64,000 nt of DNA from positions 38,996 through 102,995 of the forward strand of contig JBFMBX010000010.1 in the NCBI GenBank assembly GCA_040754815.1. Direction: 5' to 3'. Below, one piece after another: positions 34,051 to 43,028 of the stretch. A program made the translations under genes and the position numbers. The notes beneath the pieces were generated by a model. The model had not been told where the DNA came from and made no database searches. It saw only the letters and a program-made list of their open reading frames with translations. The DNA comes from Bellilinea sp040754815 (GTDB taxonomy: Bacteria > Chloroflexota > Anaerolineae > Anaerolineales > Anaerolineaceae). Position 1 is the first letter of the stretch. The number at the start of each line of letters is the position of its first letter.

Positions 34051-34758
34051 CTACTCCAACCGCCCGGTCTGAATGGCGCGCTTGACCTCGGCAATGGCCT
34101 GCGTGATTTTGATGTCGCGCGGGCAGGCTTCGGTGCAGTTGAAGGCCGTGCGGCAGCGCCACACGCCAAACTGCTCGTTGAGAATTTCCAGCCGTTCGGC
34201 GGCGGCCTGATCGCGGCTGTCGAAAATGAAGCGGTGGGCGTTGACAATCGCCGCCGGCCCAACGTACTGGTCGTTCGACCAGAACGACGGGCAGGAAGTG
34301 GTGCAGGCCGCGCACAGGATGCATTTGGTCGTATCGTCAAACCGCTCGCGCTGTTCCGGCGATTGCAGGCGTTCTTTGCCGTCGGCGGGCAGTTCATCGT
34401 TGACCAGATAGGGCATCACCGATTTGTAATGCTCGAAAAACGGGCCCATGTCCACAATCAGGTCTTTGATTACCGGCAGGCCGAGCAGCGGTTCGATGGT
34501 GATTTCGGTGGTGCCTAAATCGCGCAGCAGCACCTTGCAGGCCAGGTAATTGCGCCCGTTGATGCGCATGGCATCCGAGCCGCACACGCCGTGCGCGCAC
34601 GAACGGCGGAAGGCCAGCGTGCCGTCCACATCACCGCGGATCCATTCCAGCACATCCAGCACCCGGTCGGTAGGTTCGGCCTCCACCGTAAAAACATCAT
34701 AGCGCGGTTTGCGGTCTTTTTCTGGATTGAAGCGAAACACCCTCATGCGTACTTCCAT
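34051..34758 (-). CDS. sdhB: Succinate dehydrogenase iron-sulfur subunit
   Basis: 235 residues. Carries electrons from the flavoprotein to quinone through three clusters. [2Fe-2S] ligands are in SCAHGVCGSDAM with a later Cys; the third ligand is Asp, as in several bacterial SdhB. The [4Fe-4S] and [3Fe-4S] ligands are in CILCAACTTSCP and in CRTAFNCTEACP. GAGGAGG precedes the ATG. Last gene of sdhCDAB, 13 bp after sdhA; a terminator follows. Confidence 0.95.
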   Translation of the reverse strand: MEVRMRVFRFNPEKDRKPRYDVFTVEAEPTDRVLDVLEWIRGDVDGTLAFRRSCAHGVCGSDAMRINGRNYLACKVLLRDLGTTEITIEPLLGLPVIKDLIVDMGPFFEHYKSVMPYLVNDELPADGKERLQSPEQRERFDDTTKCILCAACTTSCPSFWSNDQYVGPAAIVNAHRFIFDSRDQAAAERLEILNEQFGVWRCRTAFNCTEACPRDIKITQAIAEVKRAIQTGRLE

Positions 34759-34771
34759 GCCAGCCTCCTCA

Positions 34772-36568
34772 TCAGTAAACGCGCTCTTGGGGCGCGTATT
34801 GGGTAATCACAACCGGCTTGTAGCCCAGCCGCACGCTGCCGTCCTCGTTCAGCCATGCCAGCGTGTGCTTGAGCCAGTTTTCGTCATCGCGGCGGGGGTA
34901 GTCTTCGCGGGCGTGTGCGCCGCGGCTCTCTTTGCGTTCCAGCGCCGAAACGGCCGTCACTAGCGCGGCATCCAGCAGGCAGCCCAGTTCCCACGTGTTG
35001 AGCAGTTCGGTGTTGAAAATTTTACCGCCGTCGCTGACGCGCACCTGTTTATAGCGTTCGCGTAGTTCACGCACCTTTTCAACCGCCTGTTTCAGGCCTT
35101 CTTCGGTGCGGAAGACGCCGACATCATCGGACATGACTTTGCGCAGTTCGCGCCCGATCTGGGCGGCCTTTTCGCGTCCGCTGCCGTTGAGCAGGTTATC
35201 CAGCTGGCGGCGCACCTCGCCATCCGCATCGGATGGCAGGCGCGGCAGGTCGCTGCCGTTGGCGTATTCGGCGGCTTTGATGCCGGCGTATTTGCCGAAC
35301 ACCACCAGATCCACCAGCGAGTTGGTGCCCAGCCGGTTGGCGCCGTGCACCGAAACGCAGGCACACTCACCGGCGGCGTACAGGCCGGGCAGTACCGTGC
35401 CCTGATCGTCCACCACCACCTCGCCGTACTTGTTGGTGGGAATGCCCCCCATGGCGTAGTGAGCGGTGGGCTGAATCGGCATGGGGTCTTTGACCGGGTC
35501 AACGCCGAGGTAGGTGCGGCAGAAATCGGTGATATCGGGAATCTTGGAGAGGATTTCTTCTGCCGTAACGCGGTAGGGCGTGCCGTCGGGGCGGGTGCGC
35601 CCGTCCAGTTCGGCGTATTTGTTGACCGTTTCGGGGCGCACGTCCAGATAGACGTAATCCTTGCCGTTGATGCCGCGCCCCTCTTTGATTTCCAGATAAA
35701 TGGCGCGGCTGATGACATCCCGTGAGGCGAGGTCTTTGATGGTGGGGGCGTAGCGCTCCATGAAGCGTTCGCCCTTACCGTTGAAGAGGATGCCGCCCTC
35801 GCCGCGCACCGCCTCGGTGATCAGAATGCCCAGTTTGTAAATGCCGGTCGGGTGGAACTGGAAGAATTCCATGTCCTCGGCGGGGATGCCCTTGCGCAGG
35901 GTGATGGCCACGCCGTCTCCGGTGTAGGCATAGGCGTTAGAGGTGATTTCCCACATGCGCCCGTGCCCGCCGGTGGCAAACACCACCGCCTTGCTGTGGA
36001 AGACATGCAGTTCGCCGGTGGCCAGTTCCACCGCCACCACACCGGCGGCTTTTCCGTCCGAGAGAATTAAATCCAAGACCTGAAATTCATCGTAAAAAGT
36101 GATGCCGTTCTTGATGCACTGCTGATAGAGGGTTTGCAGAATCATGTGGCCGGTGCGGTCAGCCGCGTAACACGAGCGGCGCACCGGTTTTTTGGTCAGG
36201 TTGTTGGTGTGGCCGCCAAACGGCCGTTGAGCGATGCGCCCGTCCTCCGTGCGCGAAAAGGGCAGGCCGAAATGTTCCAGATCATAAACCGCCTGCACTG
36301 CCTCGCGGCACATGAACTCGATGGCGTCCTGATCGCCGAGGTAGTCGCTGCCTTTGACGGTATCGAAAGCGTGCCACTCCCAGTGGTCTTCTTCAAGGTT
36401 GCCCAAAGCGGCACCAATGCCGCCCTGCGCCGCGCCGGTGTGGGAGCGGGTGGGGTAAAGTTTGCTCAGCACGGCGGTTCTGGCGCTGCGCGAGGCGTTC
36501 AGCGCGGCCATCAGTCCCGCGCCGCCTCCGCCGACGATGATTACATCAAACACATGCGTTTGTGCCAT
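34772..36568 (-). CDS. sdhA: Succinate dehydrogenase flavoprotein subunit
   Basis: 598 residues, the standard length. Oxidises succinate to fumarate in the TCA cycle and complex II. FAD-binding GGGGAGLMAALNASR at the start, the His for covalent FAD in TRSHTGAAQGGIG, substrate-binding HPTGIYKLGILITEAVRGEGG, and GGIPTNKYGEV, GECACVSVHGANRLG further on. AGGAG precedes the ATG. In the operon it follows sdhD by 21 bp. Confidence 0.97.
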   Translation of the reverse strand: MAQTHVFDVIIVGGGGAGLMAALNASRSARTAVLSKLYPTRSHTGAAQGGIGAALGNLEEDHWEWHAFDTVKGSDYLGDQDAIEFMCREAVQAVYDLEHFGLPFSRTEDGRIAQRPFGGHTNNLTKKPVRRSCYAADRTGHMILQTLYQQCIKNGITFYDEFQVLDLILSDGKAAGVVAVELATGELHVFHSKAVVFATGGHGRMWEITSNAYAYTGDGVAITLRKGIPAEDMEFFQFHPTGIYKLGILITEAVRGEGGILFNGKGERFMERYAPTIKDLASRDVISRAIYLEIKEGRGINGKDYVYLDVRPETVNKYAELDGRTRPDGTPYRVTAEEILSKIPDITDFCRTYLGVDPVKDPMPIQPTAHYAMGGIPTNKYGEVVVDDQGTVLPGLYAAGECACVSVHGANRLGTNSLVDLVVFGKYAGIKAAEYANGSDLPRLPSDADGEVRRQLDNLLNGSGREKAAQIGRELRKVMSDDVGVFRTEEGLKQAVEKVRELRERYKQVRVSDGGKIFNTELLNTWELGCLLDAALVTAVSALERKESRGAHAREDYPRRDDENWLKHTLAWLNEDGSVRLGYKPVVITQYAPQERVY

Positions 36569-36589
36569 ATTTTTTCTCCTGAAAGGCTG

Positions 36590-36988
36590 CTACTGCAGCG
36601 GAAATTCCTGATTCACCCCGCCCACCAGCGCAATAGCGCCGAACAGGGTAATGCCCAGCCAGAAAATGAACAATGCCCAGTTGAGAATTTTGCGCCCCTG
36701 TTCGCCGTGGATAAAATCGTTCAGCACCTGCCGCAGGCCGTTGACGCCGTGCGCAAAGGCAAAGCCCAGCAGCAGCGCATCGAACACCCGCCAGAACAGG
36801 CTTGCCCAGCGTTCGGCCACATAGCCCAGATCCATAGCGTGAACACCCACCACCACATCCTGCAGGATGGCGTGAATCCACACCAGCGGGATGAGCGCAA
36901 AGGCTGAATAGCGCATCCACTTCCACGCGATGGTTTCGTAATTGGGTTTAATTTTTACCTTGCGGACGGTTTCGGTTGTGGTTGCCAT
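36590..36988 (-). CDS. sdhD: Succinate dehydrogenase membrane anchor subunit
   Basis: 132 residues with three membrane segments. A conserved-looking His in VWIHAILQDVVVGVHAMD could ligate heme b, and HGVNGLRQVLNDFI is the quinone-side motif of these anchors. TAGGAGGAG precedes the ATG. It lies 9 bp after sdhC. The sdhC/sdhD naming is by order and length, as the two anchors are similar. Confidence 0.88.
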   Translation of the reverse strand: MATTTETVRKVKIKPNYETIAWKWMRYSAFALIPLVWIHAILQDVVVGVHAMDLGYVAERWASLFWRVFDALLLGFAFAHGVNGLRQVLNDFIHGEQGRKILNWALFIFWLGITLFGAIALVGGVNQEFPLQ

Positions 36989-36997
36989 GGTCTCCTC

Positions 36998-37423
36998 CTA
37001 TCCCCCCAACAATACAATGCCGTAATTGTGGAGCAGAATGTTACGCACCATCCAGAAGGCGGCCGGCAGCCACAAAACAACGGCAATGATTAAAGTGGTG
37101 CGGGTGGATTTGCGCTGCATTTCGATGCTCCACAACCCCGGTTTGAACATATCGAAATAGGCGATGCGCAGCCCGTTGACGCCGTGGAAGAACACGCAGA
37201 AAATCAGCGCAATTTCGCCGATACCGAAGAGGGTGGTCTGGTAAATCGCCAGCACATCCAGAAAGGCTTCGGGGTTGAAGTAAACCAAGCCGATATCAAT
37301 GATGTGAATGGTGAGAAACAGCACCACCCCCAGACCGGTGATACGGTGGAGGAGAAAGCTCCAGTGACCCTCCCGCCCGCGGTAGCCGGCGTAACCGGTC
37401 AGGGTCGTCTTCAGAGTGGACAT
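36998..37423 (-). CDS. sdhC: Succinate dehydrogenase cytochrome b556 subunit
   Basis: 141 residues, three membrane segments. The Sdh cytochrome signature is seen: HRITGLGVVLFLTIHIIDIG (residues about 27-46, with heme-ligand histidines) and FCVFFHGVNGLRIAYFDM. CGGAGG precedes the ATG. First gene of sdhCDAB; the 120-bp upstream region is AT-rich with TACAAT on the minus strand near 37460, a possible -10. Confidence 0.9.
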   Translation of the reverse strand: MSTLKTTLTGYAGYRGREGHWSFLLHRITGLGVVLFLTIHIIDIGLVYFNPEAFLDVLAIYQTTLFGIGEIALIFCVFFHGVNGLRIAYFDMFKPGLWSIEMQRKSTRTTLIIAVVLWLPAAFWMVRNILLHNYGIVLLGG

Positions 37424-37543
37424 ATTAACCTCCGTCTATGGGATGGGACGGTTAAATTGTAGCATATTCAAAAATTGAAGTGTAGTAATCGGGTAGAAAA
37501 ATTCCACAAGCAAAAGGGTGATTTTTGATTAACCTTTACGGCG

Positions 37544-38356
37544 TCAGCGGCGCACCATCGGTAAATACACATCAAACAGAGGCGTGCAGGTCTGGTGCAG
37601 GTGAAAGTGGGGGTCTTTTTGATTCAGAAATTGATGCAGTGCATTGCCGGAGGCGGGGTAGTCAGCCGGTACACAAAAGCGGTTATTGTTCAAATCCAGC
37701 CCGTCCAGATTGCCGGGTTGGAGCGTGCCCGGGTCAAAGAGTCCCGTCAGGCTGGTCATACTGGCAGGCGGGAACCCCAGCAGCAGGTTGTCATTCAACC
37801 ATAACACATTCAAGGCCGCGAGACTGCCCACGGCGGGCGGCAGTGTGCCCCCAAATTGATTGTGGTCAAGATACAGGTACTGCAGAGAAGTCAGGTTAAA
37901 TAAGCCGGCCGGCAGACTCCCGCTGAACTGGTTATTGCTCAGGTCAAGGATGACCAGCTGGCTCAGGCTGCCGATTTCGGCCGGCAATGCGCCACTCAAG
38001 TGATTATCGCGCAGGGTCAATTCGGTGAGCGAAGTGAGTGTGCCAATTTCGGGCGGAAGAACCCCCTGTAAATTATTGTTGGATAGCAGCAGTCTGGTCA
38101 CGTGGCCGTCCTCAACCGTCACCCCAAACCAGTCGGCGGGGTTGACTTCCACCAGCCAGCCGGTGTTATCCGACCAGCTGTCGCCGTTCGTTTGGGTGTA
38201 AATGGCTGCCAGCGCTTCGCATTCTTCCACCGGAATGTTCACGATGGAGGCGCAGAAATCCGTCTGTATGCGGGAATGAGCCTCTGCCCTGCCGTTGAAA
38301 GCAAATATGACCACCAGAAGGAAGAAACACAGCAAAATTGTTAAAATCCGTCCCAT
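37544..38356 (-). CDS. Secreted leucine-rich-repeat protein with YLP tail
   Basis: 270 residues. Signal peptide (MGRILTILLCFFLLVVIFAF, cleavage near AEAHS), a short Cys-containing cap (CASIVNIPVEECEALAAIY) with the NGDSWSDNTGW motif common to plant-type LRR caps, then about five LRRs of 24 residues (LTELTLRDNHLSGALPAEIG, LVILDLSNNQFSGSLPAGLF, LQYLYLDHNQFGGTLPPAVG). Ends VYLPMVRR. Likely a binding protein at the cell surface. Monocistronic. Confidence 0.88.
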   Translation of the reverse strand: MGRILTILLCFFLLVVIFAFNGRAEAHSRIQTDFCASIVNIPVEECEALAAIYTQTNGDSWSDNTGWLVEVNPADWFGVTVEDGHVTRLLLSNNNLQGVLPPEIGTLTSLTELTLRDNHLSGALPAEIGSLSQLVILDLSNNQFSGSLPAGLFNLTSLQYLYLDHNQFGGTLPPAVGSLAALNVLWLNDNLLLGFPPASMTSLTGLFDPGTLQPGNLDGLDLNNNRFCVPADYPASGNALHQFLNQKDPHFHLHQTCTPLFDVYLPMVRR

Positions 38357-38564
38357 CTCAACCTGCTTTCTACAATGGATTTAATGACCGTGAGTCCGGG
38401 CTGAAAACTTTTGCTTTTTCGTGAGCGTGCGCTCTTCCGCAAAGCCGGGGGGAGGCCGCTGTCTGCGGTGGGTGTGGTATTAACGAAATGATCCCGAAGT
38501 CAAGTATTTATATCAGGGTTATCAATATTATAAATAATTTGACCGGTTGAAGGGATAATATTTC

Positions 38565-38590
38565 GGCCTCTCTCACAGTTGAGAGAGGCC
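38565..38590. terminator. Hairpin terminator
   Basis: GGCCTCTCTCA (38565-38575) and TGAGAGAGGCC (38580-38590): perfect 11-bp stem, 4-nt loop. It lies after the minus-strand ParB-like gene (stop at 38622) with AATATT rather than a true U-tract on that strand, and GCTGTTTGTT on the other. Confidence 0.65.
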
Positions 38591-38621
38591 GCTGTTTGTT
38601 CGGCTTGATTTTCTTTTTTAT

Positions 38622-39212
38622 CTAGCCGCCGGAAAGCGCCGTTTCGTAAACCTCTTGCGGCCGGCTGGCGGTTGTGGATTTTTCATCCGCCTTGTGAGCG
38701 TCCCACGGCAGTGTCGTGCCGCCGAATTCCCAAACGGTCACTTCGGCGTCAATTTCTGCCTGCCCCAGCGCCCGCGCCACCGATATGCGATGATGCCCGT
38801 CTTCGACAAAATAGCGGTTGCCCACCTGAATCAATTTGACGGCATCCAGCGGCTGATTTTGAAAACGCACCATGGCAATCGCCACCCAGCGGTCGCGGCT
38901 GCGGTTGGTCAGCGGATGAAATTGATTGTCAAAATCCTCGCTGCGCCCCAGCGTGCCGAAAATTTGCGCGATGGGCACCGCCCGAATGCCGCTGTAATGC
39001 CGGCTGCGAATATTGCCGAGAGGCAGGCTGTTCAGATCGAACAACCGTCCCAGCCGCCGCAGCACAGCGTTTTTCAAGCGGTAGAAAAAAGCCCGGTCGC
39101 GGGCCTGTTGAAAGAGTTTTAACGCCTCTTTGAAGCAGGAAATGCTCCGCCTGCTGCGCCCGTTGTTGTTTTCCGGATATGTTTCCAACCATGGATTTTG
39201 AAAATCGAGCAT
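38622..39212 (-). CDS. ParB/Srx-like domain protein
   Basis: About 196 residues. The C-terminal half holds a ParB-N-like stretch, VKLIQVGNRYFVEDGHHRISVARALGQ (about residues 132-158, key residues EDGHHR), which in this superfamily binds nucleotides or DNA. The N-terminal half is helical and basic (NGRSRRSISCFKEALKLFQQ). Not a chromosome-partition ParB: it is too short and has no helix-turn-helix or parA neighbour. Similar stand-alone proteins are common in Chloroflexota. The ATG at 39212 has AAGAG upstream; 17 residues before it are unsupported. Confidence 0.7.
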   Translation of the reverse strand: MLDFQNPWLETYPENNNGRSRRSISCFKEALKLFQQARDRAFFYRLKNAVLRRLGRLFDLNSLPLGNIRSRHYSGIRAVPIAQIFGTLGRSEDFDNQFHPLTNRSRDRWVAIAMVRFQNQPLDAVKLIQVGNRYFVEDGHHRISVARALGQAEIDAEVTVWEFGGTTLPWDAHKADEKSTTASRPQEVYETALSGG

Positions 39213-39428
39213 GATTTCTCTTCGTCTTTCTGCAACAAGCTGCTGTATCAAGGAAAATACCAATCATGATTAATATATTGCGGGCATACTTTTGAGGCAT
39301 CGGACAGGGGGAGTATTCGATATTGGCCATTTGACCAGTTAATCCCTCACTGAGGAGTATAATTACCCTTCGCAGTCGAGCGTCTTGTTCGGCTGGTAAA
39401 TCTATATACTTTCAAGAGGTTTGACTGG

Positions 39429-40376
39429 ATGAAACAAAAAATTACTCTACTGGTTCTCCTTCTTACCCTCCTTGTTTCGGCCTGCAGCCCGGCGCAGCCC
39501 ACCGAAACGATTACCCTCAAAGTGGCCATTCTGCCCATTCTGGATGCTTTGCCGATGGTGGTTGCCCAGCAGGAAGGGCTTTTCACCAAAAACGGCGTGA
39601 ATGTCGAACTGATTCCGGTGGGTTCGGCTCCCGAACGCGACCAGTTGATCTCGGCCGGTCAGGCAGATGGCATGGTCAACGAACTGGCCTCGGTCATGTT
39701 CCTTAATCAGGATCAGATTCAGGTGCAGGCGGTGCGGTTTGCCCGTACGGCAACGGCCGAGCAGGCCCTGTTTCGCATTCTGGCCGCCAAAGACAGCGGC
39801 ATTCAATCCCCTGCCGACCTGAGCGGTGTACCGGTGGGCGTTTCACAGGCCACCATCATCGAATATCTGACCGAACGGCTGCTGCAAGCGCAGGGATTGA
39901 GCGGCGATCAAATTCAAACCATTGCCATTCCCAAGATCCCCGACCGTCTGGCGCTGCTCGCCAGCGGCGAATTGAAAGCCTCCATGCTGCCGGAGCCGTT
40001 TTCCACACTGGCTGCCCAGCAGGGTGCAACGGTGGTGCTGGATGATACCATCCTGCCGGAGTATTCCTTCAGCCTGATTACTTTCCGCAAAGCGGTGATT
40101 GATGAGCATCCGCAGGCGGTACGCGCCTTTCTGGCGGCCATTGAAGAAGCCGTCAACCTCATCAACGCCGACCCGCAAAAATACAGCGGTTTGATGGTGG
40201 AACAAAAAATGGTGCCGGAACCGCTGGCGGGCAGTTTCAGCGTGCCGACTTACCCGCTGAAAGGCGTCCCCACTCAGGCGCAATTCGATGATGCGCTGGC
40301 GTGGGTCAAGGAAAAAGGCTACCTCAACAAAGACCTTTCTTACAGCGATTGTGTCAACGGCAGCCTGCTGCCGTAA
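39429..40376 (+). CDS. ABC transporter substrate-binding lipoprotein, NMT1/SsuA type
   Basis: 315 residues. Lipoprotein signal with lipobox VSAC (Cys19). The mature protein is an NMT1/THI5-like binding protein: LKVAILPILDALPMVVAQQE, VGSAPERDQLISAGQADGM, GVSQATIIEYLTERLLQAQG. Family members bring in sulfonates, taurine, nitrate or pyrimidine precursors of thiamine; the ligand here cannot be read, and no TPP riboswitch is upstream. AAGAGG precedes the ATG. First gene of a three-gene transporter. Confidence 0.9.
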   Translation: MKQKITLLVLLLTLLVSACSPAQPTETITLKVAILPILDALPMVVAQQEGLFTKNGVNVELIPVGSAPERDQLISAGQADGMVNELASVMFLNQDQIQVQAVRFARTATAEQALFRILAAKDSGIQSPADLSGVPVGVSQATIIEYLTERLLQAQGLSGDQIQTIAIPKIPDRLALLASGELKASMLPEPFSTLAAQQGATVVLDDTILPEYSFSLITFRKAVIDEHPQAVRAFLAAIEEAVNLINADPQKYSGLMVEQKMVPEPLAGSFSVPTYPLKGVPTQAQFDDALAWVKEKGYLNKDLSYSDCVNGSLLP

Positions 40377-40507
40377 CAGGTGAAGTGGATTGGGGGGACT
40401 TCTGCTTTCCCCCCATTGCCGTCATGTGTGCCTCCCCCCGCTCAGCCGCCGCGGAGTTGGGGGAGGCACGAGGCAAGCGGTTTTGCCCGACCCTTTCGGA
40501 ATTGTGT

Positions 40508-41269
40508 ATGATTGAACTGCACTCGATCACATTTGCTTACCAGCCGGCCGTGCCGATCTTTGAAAATTTCTCGTGGAGGGTGGAACGCGGCGAGGCGTGG
40601 GCGGTGATCGGCCCATCCGGCTGCGGTAAAAGCACCCTGCTTTCACTCATCGCAGGGCTTTTACGCCCGCAGGGGGGGCAAATCGAAGTGGATGGCAAAC
40701 CGCTGACCCGCCCGCGCCCGCAAACCGGCCTCATCATTCAGGATTACGGCCTCTTGCCGTGGGCAACCGTGCGGGAGAATGCGCGGCTTGGGCTGCGGGT
40801 ACGTAATTTTTACGGCGCCGATGGCGTTCATGCCCCGGCCGACTACCGGCGTACGCTGGATGTGGAACCGTGGTTGGAGCGTTTGGGGCTGCTGCCGTTT
40901 GCCGGGCAATACCCGGCGCAGCTTTCCGGCGGTCAGCGTCAGCGCACGGCCATTGCCCGCACACTGGCGCTTCAACCGGATATTCTCTTGATGGATGAGC
41001 CCTTTTCCTCGCTGGATGCGCCGACCCGTGAGGGGCTGCAAAGCCTGACGCTGGAATTGTGGCAGGAACGCAGCCTGACCATGATTGTGGTCACTCATTC
41101 CATCGAAGAGGCGGCGCGCATGGGGCAGAAAATTTTACTGCTGGGACAGCCGCCCAACCGCACTCCGCAGGTGATTCTCAATCCGCACCTCACCGAGGCC
41201 GATTACCGCGATTCGCAGGCCTACCGATCCCTGTGCCGCACGCTGCGGGAACGACTGGAGGAAGCATGA
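40508..41269 (+). CDS. ABC transporter ATP-binding protein, SsuB/TauB type
   Basis: 253 residues from the ATG at 40508; earlier in-frame starts would run back into the binding-protein gene. Walker A GPSGCGKST (about 38-46), Q-loop IIQDYGLLPW, signature LSGGQRQRTAIARTL, Walker B ILLMDEPFSSLD and the switch His in VVTHSIEEA. Powers import with the permease that follows by a 4-bp overlap. The 131-bp gap from the binding-protein gene may cut expression. Confidence 0.93.
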   Translation: MIELHSITFAYQPAVPIFENFSWRVERGEAWAVIGPSGCGKSTLLSLIAGLLRPQGGQIEVDGKPLTRPRPQTGLIIQDYGLLPWATVRENARLGLRVRNFYGADGVHAPADYRRTLDVEPWLERLGLLPFAGQYPAQLSGGQRQRTAIARTLALQPDILLMDEPFSSLDAPTREGLQSLTLELWQERSLTMIVVTHSIEEAARMGQKILLLGQPPNRTPQVILNPHLTEADYRDSQAYRSLCRTLRERLEEA

Positions 41270-42024
41270 AGCGCCGCGATTTGCTGCTGGCGACGCTGGG
41301 TTTGTTGCTGGTCTGGCAGCTGGCCGCCGTGGTGGTCAATCAACCGATCCTTCCTTCGCCGTGGCAGGTGCTTATCGTGTTGTGGTCAGAGGTAAGCAGC
41401 GGTCATTTGAGCGGGCATTTCCTCGCCAGTTTGTGGCGGGTGGTCGCCAGCACCCTGCTGGCCATCCTCACCGCTGCACCGGCCGGGCTGGCGCTGGGTC
41501 AGTTCCCGCGCCTGAATGCTTTTTTCTCGCCGTTGATTTATATCCTTTATCCAATTCCCAAAGTGGTTTTTGTGCCGGTGGTGCTGTTGTTTTTGGGGGT
41601 GGGTGATTTTTCGAAAATTTTTGTCATCTTTCTCATTCTCTTCTTCCAGATTCTGGTGCTGGTGCGCGATCAGGCCGCCGGGCTGCACCCGGAGTTGATC
41701 CGCAGCGTGCGCAGTCTGGGAGCGGGGCGGCTGGCGTTGTTCCGTTTTGTGTTCCTGCCGGCCAGCATTCCCGGCATCCTCACCGCTTTGCGCCAATCGG
41801 TTGGCACGGCGGTTGCCGTGCTGTATATTGCCGAGTTGTTTGCCACCCAACAAGGGCTGGGTTATTACATTTACCTGAACGGCAACACGCTGTTCAATTA
41901 CCCGGCCATGTATGCCGGTGTTATTGCCATGAGCGTGCTCGGTCTCGCGCTGTATTTTACGGTGGACGGGCTGGAACGCCTGCTCTGCCCGTGGCAGTTC
42001 AAAAACCGCCCCACCAGCGGCTGA
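41266..42024 (+). CDS. ABC transporter permease, SsuC/TauC type
   Basis: 252 residues from the ATG at 41266 (ATGA overlap with the ATPase stop). Six membrane segments and the BPD_transp_1 EAA-like loop, IRSVRSLGAGRLALFRFVFLPASIPGI, which docks the ATPase. Its last 26 bp overlap the 3' end of menA on the other strand. Confidence 0.92.
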   Translation: MKRRDLLLATLGLLLVWQLAAVVVNQPILPSPWQVLIVLWSEVSSGHLSGHFLASLWRVVASTLLAILTAAPAGLALGQFPRLNAFFSPLIYILYPIPKVVFVPVVLLFLGVGDFSKIFVIFLILFFQILVLVRDQAAGLHPELIRSVRSLGAGRLALFRFVFLPASIPGILTALRQSVGTAVAVLYIAELFATQQGLGYYIYLNGNTLFNYPAMYAGVIAMSVLGLALYFTVDGLERLLCPWQFKNRPTSG

Positions 42025-42919
42025 TCAGCAGCCCGGCAGCGTAGCACAGCGCAAACCACAATTCCAGCTGACCGGTGCCGGCCAGCAGGGCATTCAGCCC
42101 CCGCCCGCGAACCTGTGCCACCCGCCTGAACAGCACAACGGCGCGCGGCAGGGTCAGCAGGCTGAGGAAAACAGGCCACGGCAGGATGCCCGCAATTACC
42201 CCCACCACCGTCACAATGTAAGCCAGCACAAGCCAAACGCCGTATTCGATGACCGCGCCGCGCTCGCCCAGCCGCACGGCCAGCGTGCGCTTGCCGCTGG
42301 CGCGGTCGGTGGCAATATCGCGCAGGTTGTTGACCGTCAAAATGGCCATGGCCAGCAGACCGACCGGCAAGGAAGACCACAACGCCGCACTGCTGAGCGT
42401 GCCGGCCTGTACATAATAGGTGCCGCCTACCGCCGCAAAGCCAAAAAAGAGCAGTACGAACACCTCTCCCCAGCCGTGGTAAGCCAGCGGATACGGGCCG
42501 CCGGTGTAGGCCAGTGCCGAGAGGATGGCCACCACCCCCAGTATGAATGCCGGCAAACCGGCGATCCAGATGAGATAAACGCCGATCAGCGCTGCCAGCC
42601 CAAACACCACCACCATGCCGCCGATCACCTGCCGCGGGGTGAGCAGGCCGGCCTGCGTTACCCGCAAAGGGCCGAGCCGTTCGCTGGTATCGGCGCCTTT
42701 TTTGAAGTCAAAATAATCATTGGAGATATTGGCGCCGATTTGCAGCAGCAACCCCACCAGAAAAGCCGCCAGCGCCGGCAGCGGTCGAAAAATACCCTGC
42801 CAGGCGGCCACGGCACAGCCGACCAGCACCGGAGCGGCGGCGGCCGGCAGGGTGCGTGGGCGGGCGGCCATCAGCCAGACCTGCCATGGAGAGGGTTTGG
42901 CGGGGGCAGATGTGTTCAT
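41999..42919 (-). CDS. menA: 1,4-dihydroxy-2-naphthoate polyprenyltransferase
   Basis: About 306 residues, UbiA superfamily with eight or nine membrane segments. Attaches the prenyl chain in menaquinone synthesis. First Asp-rich motif NISNDYFDFKKGAD (about 70-83) and second NNLRDIATDRASGKRTLAVR, both needed for Mg-diphosphate binding. It supports a menaquinone pool for the sdh complex nearby. The ATG at 42919 is chosen over a GTG two codons earlier; TATAAT lies only a few bases upstream on this strand (42928-42933), so the mRNA may be nearly leaderless. Confidence 0.9.
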   Translation of the reverse strand: MNTSAPAKPSPWQVWLMAARPRTLPAAAAPVLVGCAVAAWQGIFRPLPALAAFLVGLLLQIGANISNDYFDFKKGADTSERLGPLRVTQAGLLTPRQVIGGMVVVFGLAALIGVYLIWIAGLPAFILGVVAILSALAYTGGPYPLAYHGWGEVFVLLFFGFAAVGGTYYVQAGTLSSAALWSSLPVGLLAMAILTVNNLRDIATDRASGKRTLAVRLGERGAVIEYGVWLVLAYIVTVVGVIAGILPWPVFLSLLTLPRAVVLFRRVAQVRGRGLNALLAGTGQLELWFALCYAAGLLISRWWGGF

Positions 42920-42994
42920 TGCCACGGATTATATCAAAATCCGCCGAAAACCCGGCGGGTTCGACAGGCACTGGATTACCCCTTGCCGCTACGG

Positions 42995-43000
42995 TATAAT
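42995..43000 (+). promoter_or_regulatory. -10 box before the cytochrome P450 gene
   Basis: A perfect TATAAT 29 bp before the P450 ATG, in the divergent gap between menA and P450. No good -35 is present at 16-18 bp. The gap also has the inverted repeat CCGCCGAAAACCCGGCGGG (about 42941-42960), which could be an operator. Confidence 0.4.
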
Positions 43001-43028
43001 GAAGAAAATTGATAAAAAAAGGTTAAAA

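Noticed and set aside
38622..39212. Chromosome-partition ParB and a nearby origin
   Set aside because: The protein lacks the ParB helix-turn-helix and C-terminal dimer domain; there is no parA, parS palindrome or DnaA-box cluster.
39330..39428. TPP riboswitch upstream of the NMT1-type binding protein
   Set aside because: CTGAG and ACCCTT are present at about 39350-39372, but the rest of the THI element (GAACCTGAT, TACCAG) is missing.
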